From CAZJRB01 sp964547995 (GTDB taxonomy: Bacteria; Planctomycetota; Planctomycetia; Pirellulales; Thermoguttaceae), in assembly GCA_964547995.1 (NCBI GenBank), contig CAZJRB010000123.1, positions 1-20,973 of the forward strand: DNA of 20,973 nt, in the 5' to 3' direction. Position numbers and translations under genes: made by a program. Below are positions 1 through 8,454 of the stretch, one piece after another. Numbering within the stretch: the first letter of the stretch is position 1; each line of letters starts with the position of its first letter. The notes beneath the pieces are model-generated. The model was not told where the DNA came from. It saw only the letters and a list, made by a program, of their open reading frames with translations, and made no database searches.

Positions 1-1567
1 GCGTGTCGCCCGTGATCGTGTAGGTGCCGAGCGTTTCCCACGCGGCCCCTTGGTCCGTGAAGTCGTCCGGCGCCACCCGCTGGTTCACCGGCACCGTTCC
101 CAGGCTCGTTGCGCCGTTGAACACCTCGTACGGTGCGTTGGTTGCGCGATTCGTGTGCTCAGACCAGGTTGCCGCCACTTGATACTGCCCCGGGGTGACC
201 GCGAAAGTCCAGGAGGCCGTGTCCGATCCCGAGCCCGCAAAGCTGTAATGAAGGTCGTCTCCGGCCCCTAAACCGGAATAGGGATACCAGTCCCCGGTCG
301 TGTTGAAACCGGTGTCCCCGTTGTCGATAATCGGCGGCAGGTCGCCCGCCCGCCCGATGCGTATGCCATCAGCAATCAACAAGCCGTTTGCAACGTCCGA
401 AAGCTCCACCCGCAGCGTGTCACTCGTGATATTGAAGGTGCCGAGAGACTCCCATATGGCCCCTTGATCGGTGAAATCGTCCGGCGCCGCCCGCTGGTTC
501 ACCGGCACCGTTCCCAGGCTCGTTGCACCGTCGTACACCTCGTACGACGCGTTGGTCGCCCGGTTTGTGTGCTCGGACCAGGTCGCCGCCACTTGATACT
601 TCCCTGGCGTAACCGTGAAAGTCCAAGAGGCCACGTCCGATCCGTCGCCCACAAAGCTGTAGTGCAGGTCATTCTCGAAACCCAAACCGGAATAGGGATA
701 CCAGTCCCCGGTCGTTCCGAAACCGGTATTCCCGTTGTCAATGGTCTGCCTAGTCACTCGCTCGATGCGGACGGCGTCGGCAATCAACAGACCGTTTGCA
801 GCGTCCGAAAGCTCCACCCGCAGTGTGTCGCCTGTGATCGTAAAGATACCAAGACTCTCCCAGGCGACCCCTTGGTCGGTGAAGTCGTCCGGCGCGACCT
901 GCTGGTTGACCGGCACCGTTCCCAGGCCCGTTGCACCGTTGAACACCTCGTACGGCGCGTTGGTTGCACGATTCGTGTGCGCGGACCAGGTTGCGGCCAC
1001 TTGATACTGCCCCGGAGTAACCGTGAAAGTCCAGGAAGCCACATCCGATCCGTCGCCCACAAAGCTGTAATGAAGGTCGTCTCCGGACCCTAAACCGGAA
1101 TACAAATACCAGTCCCCGGTCGTTCCGAAATCAGTGTCCCCGTTGTCGATGATCTGCGTGACCACTTGCTCAATGCGGACGGCATCGGCAATCAGCAGAC
1201 CGTTGGCATTGTCCGAAAGCTTCACCACCAGCGTGTCGCCCGTGATTGTGAAGATACCGAGACTCTCCCAGGCGGCCCCTTGGTCGGTGAAGTCGTCCGG
1301 GGCCGCCCGCTGGTTCACCGGCACCGCTCCCAGACTTGTTGCGCCGTTGTAGATCGTGTAAGGCGCGTTGGTTGCCCGGTTCGAGTGCTCGGCCCAGGTT
1401 GCCGCCACTTGATACTGCCCCGGGTCTAACCCGGTGAAACTCCAGGAAGCCACGTCCGATCCCGAGCCCGCGAAGCTGTAATCCAGGTCGCCCTGACAAC
1501 CGTCCGGAGTCCAGGGATACCAACTCCCGGCAACAATACTGTAACCGGGGTCCCCATTGTCGATGAT
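1..1567 (-). repeat. Tandem ~411-bp coding repeats (golvesin-like units)
   Basis: Four head-to-tail units start near 1567, 1153, 745 and 331 on the minus strand, so the period is about 408-414 bp. They are alike at the DNA level as well as in protein: the coding equivalents of VPVNQ, APDDFTDQG, VAATW and NRATNA recur with mostly synonymous or single-base differences. Units 2 to 4 are closer to each other than to unit 1, which has WYPWTPDGCQ in place of the WYPYSGLG-type segment. This suggests recent duplication or gene conversion. More units may lie beyond the edge. Confidence 0.85.
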
Positions 1568-4093
1568 CGACACCGCAGAGACGGTGACCGTTACCGTTGC
1601 TGTGTCAGTTAGCGCACCTTCGTCAGTAATGGTGTACGTGAAGCTGTCTTCACCATAGTAACCAACGCTTGGCGTGTAGTAGACTTGGCCAGCGACCAGC
1701 GATACTGTTCCATGAGACGCTGTGCCTACCCCGGTCACTGTCAACGAACCTGAGTCCACGTCGTAATCGTATTCCAAAACGTCAATGAGGTTGTTAGTGC
1801 TGTTTGGCTCCAGCGTCACCCAGTAATCAGCGGCGTCGGGCGGATCGTTGACACTTGTAACGGTCACCGTCACCGTCGCCATATCCGTTTCGCCCGTGTC
1901 GTCGCTGATGATGTAGGTGAACGAATCTTCGCCGGACCACTCGGGCGCAGGTGTGTACAGGACTTGACCACCCACAAGTGATACGGTGCCGTGAGAAGCG
2001 GCACCTACTCCAACCACCTGAAGCGTTCCGGTTCCACTATCGTTGCCGAGAACCGCAATAGGGACGTCAACGCTATCTTCGTCCAGCGATATGCCGTCAT
2101 CGTTTGCGGAGGGTTCCCCGCCAACGGGCCCGATTCGCACCTCAACGGGCAGTGCCGTGCTGGAGACTGCGGACCACACATCGACCGCGGTCACAGTAAA
2201 TGCATCCACGACACCCGTAGCGCCGACCGGTTTTTCCCAGACGAGACTCTCGCCGTAACCCAACGTGTCGCCGGGAACGACCGGCTGGCCGTCTTTGGTG
2301 AGCGTGCCGTTGTTGACCGACTCGATCCGATACGCAATCGCATCGCCGTCCGGGTCCGATACGTCGGCGGCTGCCGTGAGCATGTCATAGGTGAGCGTGA
2401 AATCATTAGAGTCCGAGAACGTCCCCAGTTGCCGCACCGTGTTAAATTGGGGAGCGTCGTTGGTTCCGGGGAGTGCAAATATCGGGAAGTTGGCCCCTTT
2501 CCTCCACGGATGTTCCACGCCAGGAGTCTGGGATGTAGGGGGAGTGTAGGGGCCTTCGTTGGGTTGATAACTACCCAGCGGCGCCGCATTGAAGTCCTGT
2601 TGATGAGCATACTTGAAGATGTCGTCGGTTTTCCTCACTCCCGCAATCAGTGCGCTAGTAAACCCGGACGCGAACTCATCCCAATAACTGTCCTCATAAT
2701 GGTTCGTCGCCGCCATACCGAACTTCTGTTGCCCCGTACTGGTACTTATATCGTCGAGCATGCCGCCGGAAAAACACTGAGCCAAGACGTACGTAGAGTA
2801 GCCGGCGTCAACACCACCCAGCCAACTGGCCAATTGATCGTCACGAATATCCATCCCCACCCCCCATCCGTTTAGCACTTCTTCCCCTTTGATGCTAGGT
2901 GAATAGCTACCCGCACCGTGGTCATAAGACCAGAACAGGAAATGGTCAAGGGGACCAACCCTGTCGGCTACGGTCTCTAGTGTCGTCTTGAGGTTCGCTC
3001 CTGTTGCCTTCTGGACATTACTATTAGCTGCAAAAGGCAAATTTGGGCCATCAGCATAGAAGATATGGATATTCTCGGGAGCGAGACCACACTCGTTAAC
3101 AAGCGCCAAATACGTTTGCTCCAAGTTATCCAGATACCTCGCGTGATTAGCGGATGGACTCACCCCTCCGCTGAACAGCACGGCGTAGTTATCACCGGGC
3201 AGGGCAAGAATGTTGTTTGCCAAGTCCGCGTCCCCAGAAATGGAATCGGCGCGTATCAGCAGATGAGTTGCCTCACTGGGAGGATCGGGCAAATCGGTAA
3301 TCCGCACGAGACCTGTAGTGTGATTCCAGTAGATGGGTACCGTATCGGGCAATGTCTCCAGGCTGTCCGCAAAGTCGGGTCCGTCCGCCCAGTACAACCG
3401 TACCTCAGAGACAGGAGTCGTACGGGACGACGTTTGTGCGGGTGGCCCGGTGAACTTGAATGAGAACGCAACATCGTCGTTAACGCCTTCGTACCCGTTC
3501 ACGGTCCAGGTCGCCGCGTCTATACAAATGTCATAGGGACCTGGGGTAGTGAAGTTGACTGTGCCCGATATACTGCCCGTAACGGTGTATACGCTTTCCG
3601 TGAACGTCCAAGAGATCTCTTGCCAGAAGTTAGAAGAATCAAAAGTTCCTCCCCCCGGATATGGGCCATCAGGGGGTACTATAGGCCCATCGAACTCGTG
3701 ACGCCAGAGGTTCCCGGTGAGTGTACCGTTGTTCGCAGTACCTTCCCAAGAACCGCCGAGAGTATGCGTCCCAGGAACGCCGTTGCTGTCAATGCTGCTG
3801 ATATTACTACCCGAATAAGTACCGCTACCGGTACCCGCATTTGGTGAGCCCCAGCTATTAGAACCGTCGATAGACACAGTCCCAGAGTAATTGATCCAAT
3901 AATCCGGTATTGGGTCTGGGTAGTCCAAGTACCACTCCTCGTTGTATGCCGCGGGTCCTGCCCACGTGTGGGCGAACGTCTGATCGAGAAACGTGACCGT
4001 CAGCAATCTCCGGTCCTCTAACGGTTCCAACCGCAAAGGACGGTTGCCGATGGAGATGCGTTGATCGACCTTGCTGAGAATACGCCGACGCAT
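1..4093 (-). CDS. Giant secreted protein: LEPR-XLL N-terminus, caspase-fold C13-like peptidase, cadherin-like modules, golvesin-like repeats (3' end outside window)
   Basis: An open minus-strand frame runs from ATG at 4093 to the window edge without a stop, at least 1364 residues. I checked frame continuity at several points. Residues 22-31 read LEPLEDRRLL, the LEPR-XLL-type motif found near the N-terminus of planctomycete surface or exported proteins. Residues about 288-545 resemble clan CD caspase-fold peptidases of the legumain (C13) type: NYAVLFSGG strand, then YDHGAG with His392 and AQCFSGG with Cys440, the expected His/Cys dyad. Residues about 547-660 look cadherin-like. Residues about 663-840 are two Ig/cadherin-like modules sharing ASHGTVSL and GEDSFTY. 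From 843 on come four copies of a ~137-residue golvesin/xanthan-lyase CBM-like unit beginning IIDNGD and ending LLIADAVRI; the fourth is cut by the window edge. A Shine-Dalgarno AGGAGG lies 8 nt before the ATG. Extracellular location and protein or carbohydrate contact are inferred; substrate unknown. Confidence 0.85.
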   Translation of the reverse strand, partial: MRRRILSKVDQRISIGNRPLRLEPLEDRRLLTVTFLDQTFAHTWAGPAAYNEEWYLDYPDPIPDYWINYSGTVSIDGSNSWGSPNAGTGSGTYSGSNISSIDSNGVPGTHTLGGSWEGTANNGTLTGNLWRHEFDGPIVPPDGPYPGGGTFDSSNFWQEISWTFTESVYTVTGSISGTVNFTTPGPYDICIDAATWTVNGYEGVNDDVAFSFKFTGPPAQTSSRTTPVSEVRLYWADGPDFADSLETLPDTVPIYWNHTTGLVRITDLPDPPSEATHLLIRADSISGDADLANNILALPGDNYAVLFSGGVSPSANHARYLDNLEQTYLALVNECGLAPENIHIFYADGPNLPFAANSNVQKATGANLKTTLETVADRVGPLDHFLFWSYDHGAGSYSPSIKGEEVLNGWGVGMDIRDDQLASWLGGVDAGYSTYVLAQCFSGGMLDDISTSTGQQKFGMAATNHYEDSYWDEFASGFTSALIAGVRKTDDIFKYAHQQDFNAAPLGSYQPNEGPYTPPTSQTPGVEHPWRKGANFPIFALPGTNDAPQFNTVRQLGTFSDSNDFTLTYDMLTAAADVSDPDGDAIAYRIESVNNGTLTKDGQPVVPGDTLGYGESLVWEKPVGATGVVDAFTVTAVDVWSAVSSTALPVEVRIGPVGGEPSANDDGISLDEDSVDVPIAVLGNDSGTGTLQVVGVGAASHGTVSLVGGQVLYTPAPEWSGEDSFTYIISDDTGETDMATVTVTVTSVNDPPDAADYWVTLEPNSTNNLIDVLEYDYDVDSGSLTVTGVGTASHGTVSLVAGQVYYTPSVGYYGEDSFTYTITDEGALTDTATVTVTVSAVSIIDNGDPGYSIVAGSWYPWTPDGCQGDLDYSFAGSGSDVASWSFTGLDPGQYQVAATWAEHSNRATNAPYTIYNGATSLGAVPVNQRAAPDDFTDQGAAWESLGIFTITGDTLVVKLSDNANGLLIADAVRIEQVVTQIIDNGDTDFGTTGDWYLYSGLGSGDDLHYSFVGDGSDVASWTFTVTPGQYQVAATWSAHTNRATNAPYEVFNGATGLGTVPVNQQVAPDDFTDQGVAWESLGIFTITGDTLRVELSDAANGLLIADAVRIERVTRQTIDNGNTGFGTTGDWYPYSGLGFENDLHYSFVGDGSDVASWTFTVTPGKYQVAATWSEHTNRATNASYEVYDGATSLGTVPVNQRAAPDDFTDQGAIWESLGTFNITSDTLRVELSDVANGLLIADGIRIGRAGDLPPIIDNGDTGFNTTGDWYPYSGLGAGDDLHYSFAGSGSDTASWTFAVTPGQYQVAATWSEHTNRATNAPYEVFNGATSLGTVPVNQRVAPDDFTDQGAAWETLGTYTITGDT

Positions 4094-4110
4094 GACAGGG
4101 CCCTCCTGTC
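4094..4110 (-). promoter_or_regulatory. RBS inside a short hairpin before the giant protein
   Basis: Read on the minus strand, the 17 nt directly before the ATG are GACAGGAGGGCCCTGTC. AGGAGG (plus-strand 4102-4107) is a strong Shine-Dalgarno 8 nt from the start. GACAGG and CCTGTC can pair around a 5-nt loop, which would cover part of the Shine-Dalgarno. The RBS role is well supported; control by pairing is inference. Confidence 0.5.
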
Positions 4111-4116
4111 CGTTGG

Positions 4117-4201
4117 GAATATCGAATATCGAGTGATGAATGTCGAATGTCGAAGTGTTCCGGTTCGACATTCAAAATTCGCCGTTCGATATTCGTTATT
4201 C
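4117..4201. repeat. Imperfect inverted repeat, gaatatcgaatatcga type
   Basis: Left arm 4117-4132 pairs with right arm 4186-4201 at 15 of 16 positions. An inner stem GAATGTCGAA (4145-4154) pairs exactly with TTCGACATTC (4164-4173) around a 9-nt loop. GAATGTCGAA also occurs at 4138-4147, overlapping by 3 nt. Such repeats often create spurious short frames reading like RHSKFAVRYS. The element may be a REP/BIME-like dispersed repeat; that needs genome-wide copies to confirm. Confidence 0.65.
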
Positions 4202-4355
4202 AGGCCAAGGGAACGCGTGCGACGGCCTCGCAGCGCCGTCGTACCGCAAATGTCAAAATGCTCTTCCCCGTCCGCGGCCTGGCTCCGGTTCCGGCGAAAG
4301 CCAAGCCGGCAGCCGCCAAAATACCTCGAACCGAGGGCCGTCGGCGGCAGGTAGT

Positions 4356-4404
4356 GTGGCACGACACTCCGTGTCGACAGTCACGGCACGGAGTGCCGTG
4401 CCAC
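4356..4404. repeat. Strong hairpin, gtggcacg...cgtgccac
   Basis: The 18-bp arm at 4356-4373 pairs with 4387-4404 at 17 of 18 positions, with a 13-nt loop. No T-run follows on either side, so an intrinsic terminator is unlikely. A dispersed palindromic repeat is the better reading. Confidence 0.65.
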
Positions 4405-4656
4405 TGGGCGGTAAGGCAGCGTCGATAGAATTGTCGACAGTCTACCCCCCCCCAAGAAAATTGCAAGTAGTTCGGGCCGAAAAGATACGGTTTTTTCCTG
4501 TTACTGCCTCTGAAGGAGGGGCGCAGTACCGAAATCAATCCCCAGGTCGGGGGCCCGTAATTGAGGAGGTACGCCATTTTGACAGCGGAATCGAGCCCCG
4601 GGGCACAGGCGGAACGACAGGTTACAAACCGGTCCTACATTCCCGAGCCGAGCCGC

Positions 4657-6435
4657 TCAGAACTCCAACCGACGGAACGCCCGAAAGCCGATCCGCAGCG
4701 GAACCGCCGTAGCCACGACGCCAAGCAAGATGCTGGTGGCGGTCCCCATCATCAGCCAGAATGGGGGCCAGCCTGCAAAGGACGTGAATCCCTGGCCCAA
4801 TCTGGCGGAGCTGCCGCGGGCGAACTCGGCGGCGAGGTAGAAGTGGGAAGGCAGTGCCGTGAGCAACACGATGATGAGAATGTAGAGCGTGCTGAGTACC
4901 AGATTGAGCGTTCCGCCGAAGCCGGCCGCAATTTTCGAGGGCGACTGCTCGCGAAGGTTCGGCAACCGGGCCCCGAGCCCCACGGCAATGCCCGACAGAC
5001 CGACACAAAGAAGGATGCACGTGAGCTGGTGGCTGGCCACGATCAGGGGGCGCACGCCAAGCATGTAGTCGCTCAGGAAGATCAGGCCGCTGCAAGGCAC
5101 GATGGAGCTGCCCACCGCAAAAGCAAACTTCTCCCAGAGGATCGTCGCACGCCGTACCGGCAGCAGGCCGAGAAACCAGAACCGGCATCCTTCCAGGCTG
5201 ATCATCGGATAGATGAACCGCGTGGTAAAAGTCGACATGAGCAGGCCGACCACTGAAAGATTCAAGAAGGCAATCATGTTAACCCAGCCGATGTAAGGGT
5301 CGCGGTAGCTGAAACGGCGGATGTTGAGAAAATAAAGAACCAACAGCGCAAAGAAAATCAAGAACTGCGACCACTGGACCGGATCGCGGCGGAACAGCCG
5401 TAAGTCCTTCACCAGCATCAATCGTATCTGCCGCGGCAGAAAGCCGCTAACCCGCATTGTGGCCCGGTCGATCCACACCGTCTTCGGATGCCTTCCGGCG
5501 ACGTGTCTGCCGTACAGGCGGCTGTAGGCATGGCGGTAGATGCGATCTGCCGTCCAAACCGCCAACTGCTGACCAAACAAAGCGTTGGCGAGAATCAGCG
5601 CAAGGAACAACACGCTTTGCGACCACCCGTGCCGCGAGGCCTCCAGTAACCCCGAGCAGAGCCACCAACTCGGCAACCAACGCTCCTCGGTGAATTGCAA
5701 TCGGCTCAGCAGCTCCCGGAACCAACTGGGCGTGAGGATATCGTTTCCGAGAATACCGGTGAGCGACCAGATGAACACCGCGACTGCCGCTATCACTCCC
5801 GCCGCGGCAAGCGCCAGCAGGTGAAGCCGGCGCCCGGGAAGCCAGTAGATGATAACCAGGCAGGAGATGGCCCCGAGCGAGGCGGGAATGTAGACGAATC
5901 CAATCATGAAAGGCAGAAACATCGCGTAATAGTACCACGGCGCCCCGGTTACCATCCCGTATGCCAACAGCATGGGGCTGCCCAGCAAAAGGAACCCCCA
6001 ACTGCTCAACACGACCGCCTCTTGAAACTTGTGGAGGAACACTCTTCCGGTCCGGGCGGGTATCGTCAGCAGAAAACCGATCTCCGGAGAGCGGAAAAGC
6101 GAGCTGTAGAGTATGATCCCCGCGGAGAACACCAGCATGACCATCAGCGCGGCGAAGAACATGCCGAATACGGCCCGGACCGCGAGGTCGTGCATGTCCG
6201 GATCGCGGATCCCCGTTTTCAGAAACACAAAACCGTCGGCGAAGAGCCAGAAAAGCCCGCACCACAACAACACGCTTAGAAGGACGATGAGCATGAACCG
6301 GAACCTGGCCCTGCTGGCCACCTGGCGCAACAGTGTCGCGATGATCCGGTAGCGCATCCGCCAGAACGCGTTGGCTTCGTTCTGCATCGACAGGAAATCG
6401 GCGGACGGCGGACCGGACATGGTGCGCTGGCTCAC
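4657..6435 (-). CDS. ABC-2-type exporter permease, about 12 transmembrane segments
   Basis: A 592-residue membrane protein, the predicted transport channel for the ATPase encoded just upstream. Hydrophobic segments are visible near residues 46-66, 87-112, 141-162, 168-198, 204-226, 273-293, 356-371, 383-403, 437-457, 470-489, 508-530 and 556-582. A basic KDLRLFRRDP segment (343-352) before helix 7 is typical of large ABC-2 permeases with two fused halves. The GTG start at 6435 overlaps the ATPase stop as GTGA, which suggests translational coupling; an ATG at 6420 is the alternative and neither has a clear Shine-Dalgarno. Substrate cannot be told from sequence. Confidence 0.85.
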   Translation of the reverse strand: MSQRTMSGPPSADFLSMQNEANAFWRMRYRIIATLLRQVASRARFRFMLIVLLSVLLWCGLFWLFADGFVFLKTGIRDPDMHDLAVRAVFGMFFAALMVMLVFSAGIILYSSLFRSPEIGFLLTIPARTGRVFLHKFQEAVVLSSWGFLLLGSPMLLAYGMVTGAPWYYYAMFLPFMIGFVYIPASLGAISCLVIIYWLPGRRLHLLALAAAGVIAAVAVFIWSLTGILGNDILTPSWFRELLSRLQFTEERWLPSWWLCSGLLEASRHGWSQSVLFLALILANALFGQQLAVWTADRIYRHAYSRLYGRHVAGRHPKTVWIDRATMRVSGFLPRQIRLMLVKDLRLFRRDPVQWSQFLIFFALLVLYFLNIRRFSYRDPYIGWVNMIAFLNLSVVGLLMSTFTTRFIYPMISLEGCRFWFLGLLPVRRATILWEKFAFAVGSSIVPCSGLIFLSDYMLGVRPLIVASHQLTCILLCVGLSGIAVGLGARLPNLREQSPSKIAAGFGGTLNLVLSTLYILIIVLLTALPSHFYLAAEFARGSSARLGQGFTSFAGWPPFWLMMGTATSILLGVVATAVPLRIGFRAFRRLEF

Positions 6436-7214
6436 GGTTGGTTGGCTCGCGAAGTGTGATGGGACAACGGCGCAACCATCTGGCGGCCGCCGGCGTCCCC
6501 GGTCAATTCCAGGAAAAGCGGCTCCAGGGTCTTGTGGGGAGATGCCAGCTCCTGCTGCAATTCCCCCACCGTGCCGAGAAAGTGCAACCGCCCGTTGTTG
6601 ACGATGCCGATCCGGTCGGCGATCTCCTCGGCCACGCTGAGCGTATGGGTCGACATGAAGACGATCGTCCCGGCCGCGCTGAGCGAACGCAGCAGGTCCT
6701 TCACCAGCCGGACGCTGCGCGGATCGAGGCCCACCATCGGTTCGTCGATTACCAGCACCTTCGGGTCGTGCATCAAGGCCGAGGCGAATACCAACCGTTG
6801 TTTCATGCCGTGCGAATACGTTTCCGTTAAGTCGTCGAGGAATTCGTGGAGTTGGAAATTCTCCGATTCCCGGGCGATGCGGTCTCCGATGGTTTTGCGG
6901 TCGAACCCGCGCATCTCGCCCGAAAACTCGAGAAACTCGCGCCCGGTAAGCTTGTCGTAGAGGAACGGCTGATCGGGTATGTAGCCGATCTGCCGGGTGG
7001 CCAGCCGGGTACGGCGGATCACGTCGTGGCCTCCGACCACGATGGTTCCGCTATCGGGGTGCAACAATCCGACAAGCATCTTGATCGTCGTCGTCTTGCC
7101 GGCGCCGTTGGGACCCAACAGCGCAAACAATTGACCCGATTCAACGGTCAAACAGAGCTGATCAACCGCGACTTTATTTCCGTAGGATCGAGTAACATTG
7201 TCAAAATCGATCAT
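6432..7214 (-). CDS. ABC transporter ATP-binding protein
   Basis: A 260-residue ATPase that would power the adjacent permease. Visible motifs: Walker A GPNGAGKT (34-41), Q-loop Gln82 in YIPDQP, signature YSHGMKQR (133-140) in place of LSGGQ, Walker B VLVIDEP with Glu158, D-loop GLDP, and switch His190 in MSTH. I chose ATG 7214 because MIDFDNVTRSYG is the normal family N-terminus. The frame stays open upstream to 7418, but that would add 68 residues unlike the family and overlapping the previous gene heavily. With this start the overlap is 14 nt with the upstream gene and 4 nt with the permease, so the three genes form one operon. Confidence 0.93.
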   Translation of the reverse strand: MIDFDNVTRSYGNKVAVDQLCLTVESGQLFALLGPNGAGKTTTIKMLVGLLHPDSGTIVVGGHDVIRRTRLATRQIGYIPDQPFLYDKLTGREFLEFSGEMRGFDRKTIGDRIARESENFQLHEFLDDLTETYSHGMKQRLVFASALMHDPKVLVIDEPMVGLDPRSVRLVKDLLRSLSAAGTIVFMSTHTLSVAEEIADRIGIVNNGRLHFLGTVGELQQELASPHKTLEPLFLELTGDAGGRQMVAPLSHHTSRANQP

Positions 7215-8112
7215 GCTTCGCTCGATTTCTCTCCACGCGGTTTCCCAGCTTAACCGCCTGATCGCGTGGAAGGCGGGTAAAAGTAATCGTAGCGTCGAAA
7301 AGGCGAACTTGTTGACGGAGCACGGTTCCGTCACGCCGAACCCAAAGCCTTTCGCGAGGAGCCCCGTGGTGCCCGATACCCGACCCCGGATCGCTTCGAT
7401 ATTCCACCAACCATACATCCTCTACACGACCGTTGTAGCTCATCGACTTCAACGGTTCAACCGTTGCCTGCAGGATTTCGATCGGGTTGTTCGGCGGCCG
7501 GAAAGGGCTGTATGCCGGTACGGTCCAGGTCTGACCCGCCCGGAGCCCCGGAAGATGAGTCTGCGGCGCAAGCGAGTCCCCCACCAGCGCATCGGATGCG
7601 AGGTACGCCTCGTCCTTATAGATGAAATTGCCCGACTTGACCTCCCATTTCAGTTGGTTTCCCTCAATTTCTCCGTCCAGGCGGATTAGGTTCCCTATCG
7701 AGTCAAGTCGAACCAGAGACTCGATACGTGACAGTTGCCCGAGTGCATCAACGACCAACCAGCTCTCGGCGTCCATCTCAAGCCGGCTTGACTGGTTGGT
7801 AAGCTTCAGGGCAACACGCAGCCAATCGGGGGCCATCTGCTCAAGCGGCAACTCGTCGAAGTGTACCTGGCTGTGAACCTCCGTCAGACCCTGCGGAAGC
7901 GCGGTAATCTCGCACAAAGCCCAGCCCATCTCCTTGCCATTGATATCCATGGACCAGCCCACCGGAGGTCCCCCCCGCCGGGCATCCAAGATCGTGCGAT
8001 AACTGGGAGGATCGCCGATCAGCAGGGGCGGCACCACCTTTGTGATCACCAACCAACTCATGGTCGACAGCCACAATAAGATCACGGCGACGGAAAACCA
8101 GCGGTTGTACAT
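7201..8112 (-). CDS. Membrane-anchored extracytoplasmic protein, first gene of the ABC operon
   Basis: A 303-residue protein with one N-terminal hydrophobic helix (about residues 7-27, FSVAVILLWL...) and no further membrane segments, so most of it should lie outside the cytoplasmic membrane. I do not recognise a named domain. The C-terminal part is rich in beta-strand-like stretches (GQTWTVPAYSPFRPP, RLWVRRDGTVLRQQV). Its stop overlaps the ATPase start by 14 nt (ATGATCGATTTTGA), so it is coupled to the exporter and probably works with it, perhaps as an accessory or substrate-binding subunit. That role is inference from context only. Confidence 0.8.
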   Translation of the reverse strand: MYNRWFSVAVILLWLSTMSWLVITKVVPPLLIGDPPSYRTILDARRGGPPVGWSMDINGKEMGWALCEITALPQGLTEVHSQVHFDELPLEQMAPDWLRVALKLTNQSSRLEMDAESWLVVDALGQLSRIESLVRLDSIGNLIRLDGEIEGNQLKWEVKSGNFIYKDEAYLASDALVGDSLAPQTHLPGLRAGQTWTVPAYSPFRPPNNPIEILQATVEPLKSMSYNGRVEDVWLVEYRSDPGSGIGHHGAPRERLWVRRDGTVLRQQVRLFDATITFTRLPRDQAVKLGNRVERNRAKHDRF

Positions 8113-8454
8113 CGGTCCACTCGGGATATCGAGTAATTCTGGAGCCTCAACTTGAAATCCCGATCCCGCCGGGTGGCAAATTCTCGGCTGGTGGGAAGTT
8201 GTCGCTATAGGTGCGACACGACAGGGGCCCGAAATGAAGCGGTTTCAAAGATTATCCCTTTATCCTACCACAGATTTGCCGAAAATGGAAACCTTTTCAG
8301 CTTACCCAGCTTGCCGTTTTTTGCACTCCTGCCATAATCGAGCTTGCAGAAATCACCCATTCCGGCAAAGATAGCAGCTTCATAGCGATTTCGGCAGGGA
8401 GAAGAAACACCTCCCTCGCCCTACTATCCGATTCCACGCACGGAGGCCCAGGGA
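8113..8454. other. Divergent intergenic region
   Basis: These 342 bp separate the ABC operon from the cyclophilin gene and should carry both promoters. A Shine-Dalgarno GGAGG at 8442-8446 serves the plus-strand gene. Around 8240-8340 the sequence is AT-richer than its surroundings. I see no convincing -35/-10 pair, riboswitch or ORF. Confidence 0.5.

Larger units (their letters stand above)
4094..4656. other. Repeat-rich intergenic region, no gene supported
   Basis: This 563-bp stretch separates the start of the giant protein from the stop of the ABC permease. It holds an imperfect inverted repeat (4117-4201), a strong hairpin (4356-4404) and a run of C near 4444-4453. Several short open frames cross it on both strands, but they have no RBS and their sequence is explained by the inverted repeats. 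I see no RNA gene and no convincing terminator. Confidence 0.6.

Noticed and set aside
464..1093. Plus-strand 209-codon frame within the tandem repeats
   Set aside because: It is antisense to the golvesin-like repeats, is itself repetitive for that reason, and has no RBS. The minus frame has clear domains.
1..1567. Regularly spaced repeats as a possible CRISPR array
   Set aside because: The period is about 411 bp and the frame is coding throughout, so these are protein-domain repeats.
4140..4712. Plus-strand frames reading like RHSKFAVRYS near the giant gene
   Set aside because: They arise from the inverted repeat at 4117-4201. Such spurious frames are common over this kind of repeat, and there is no RBS or domain.
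4561..5256. 231-codon plus-strand frame
   Set aside because: It is antisense to the ABC permease, highly charged and low in complexity, with no domain.
7215..7418. Upstream extension of the ABC ATPase
   Set aside because: It would add 68 residues unlike the family and lie inside the preceding gene. ATG 7214 gives the standard N-terminus.
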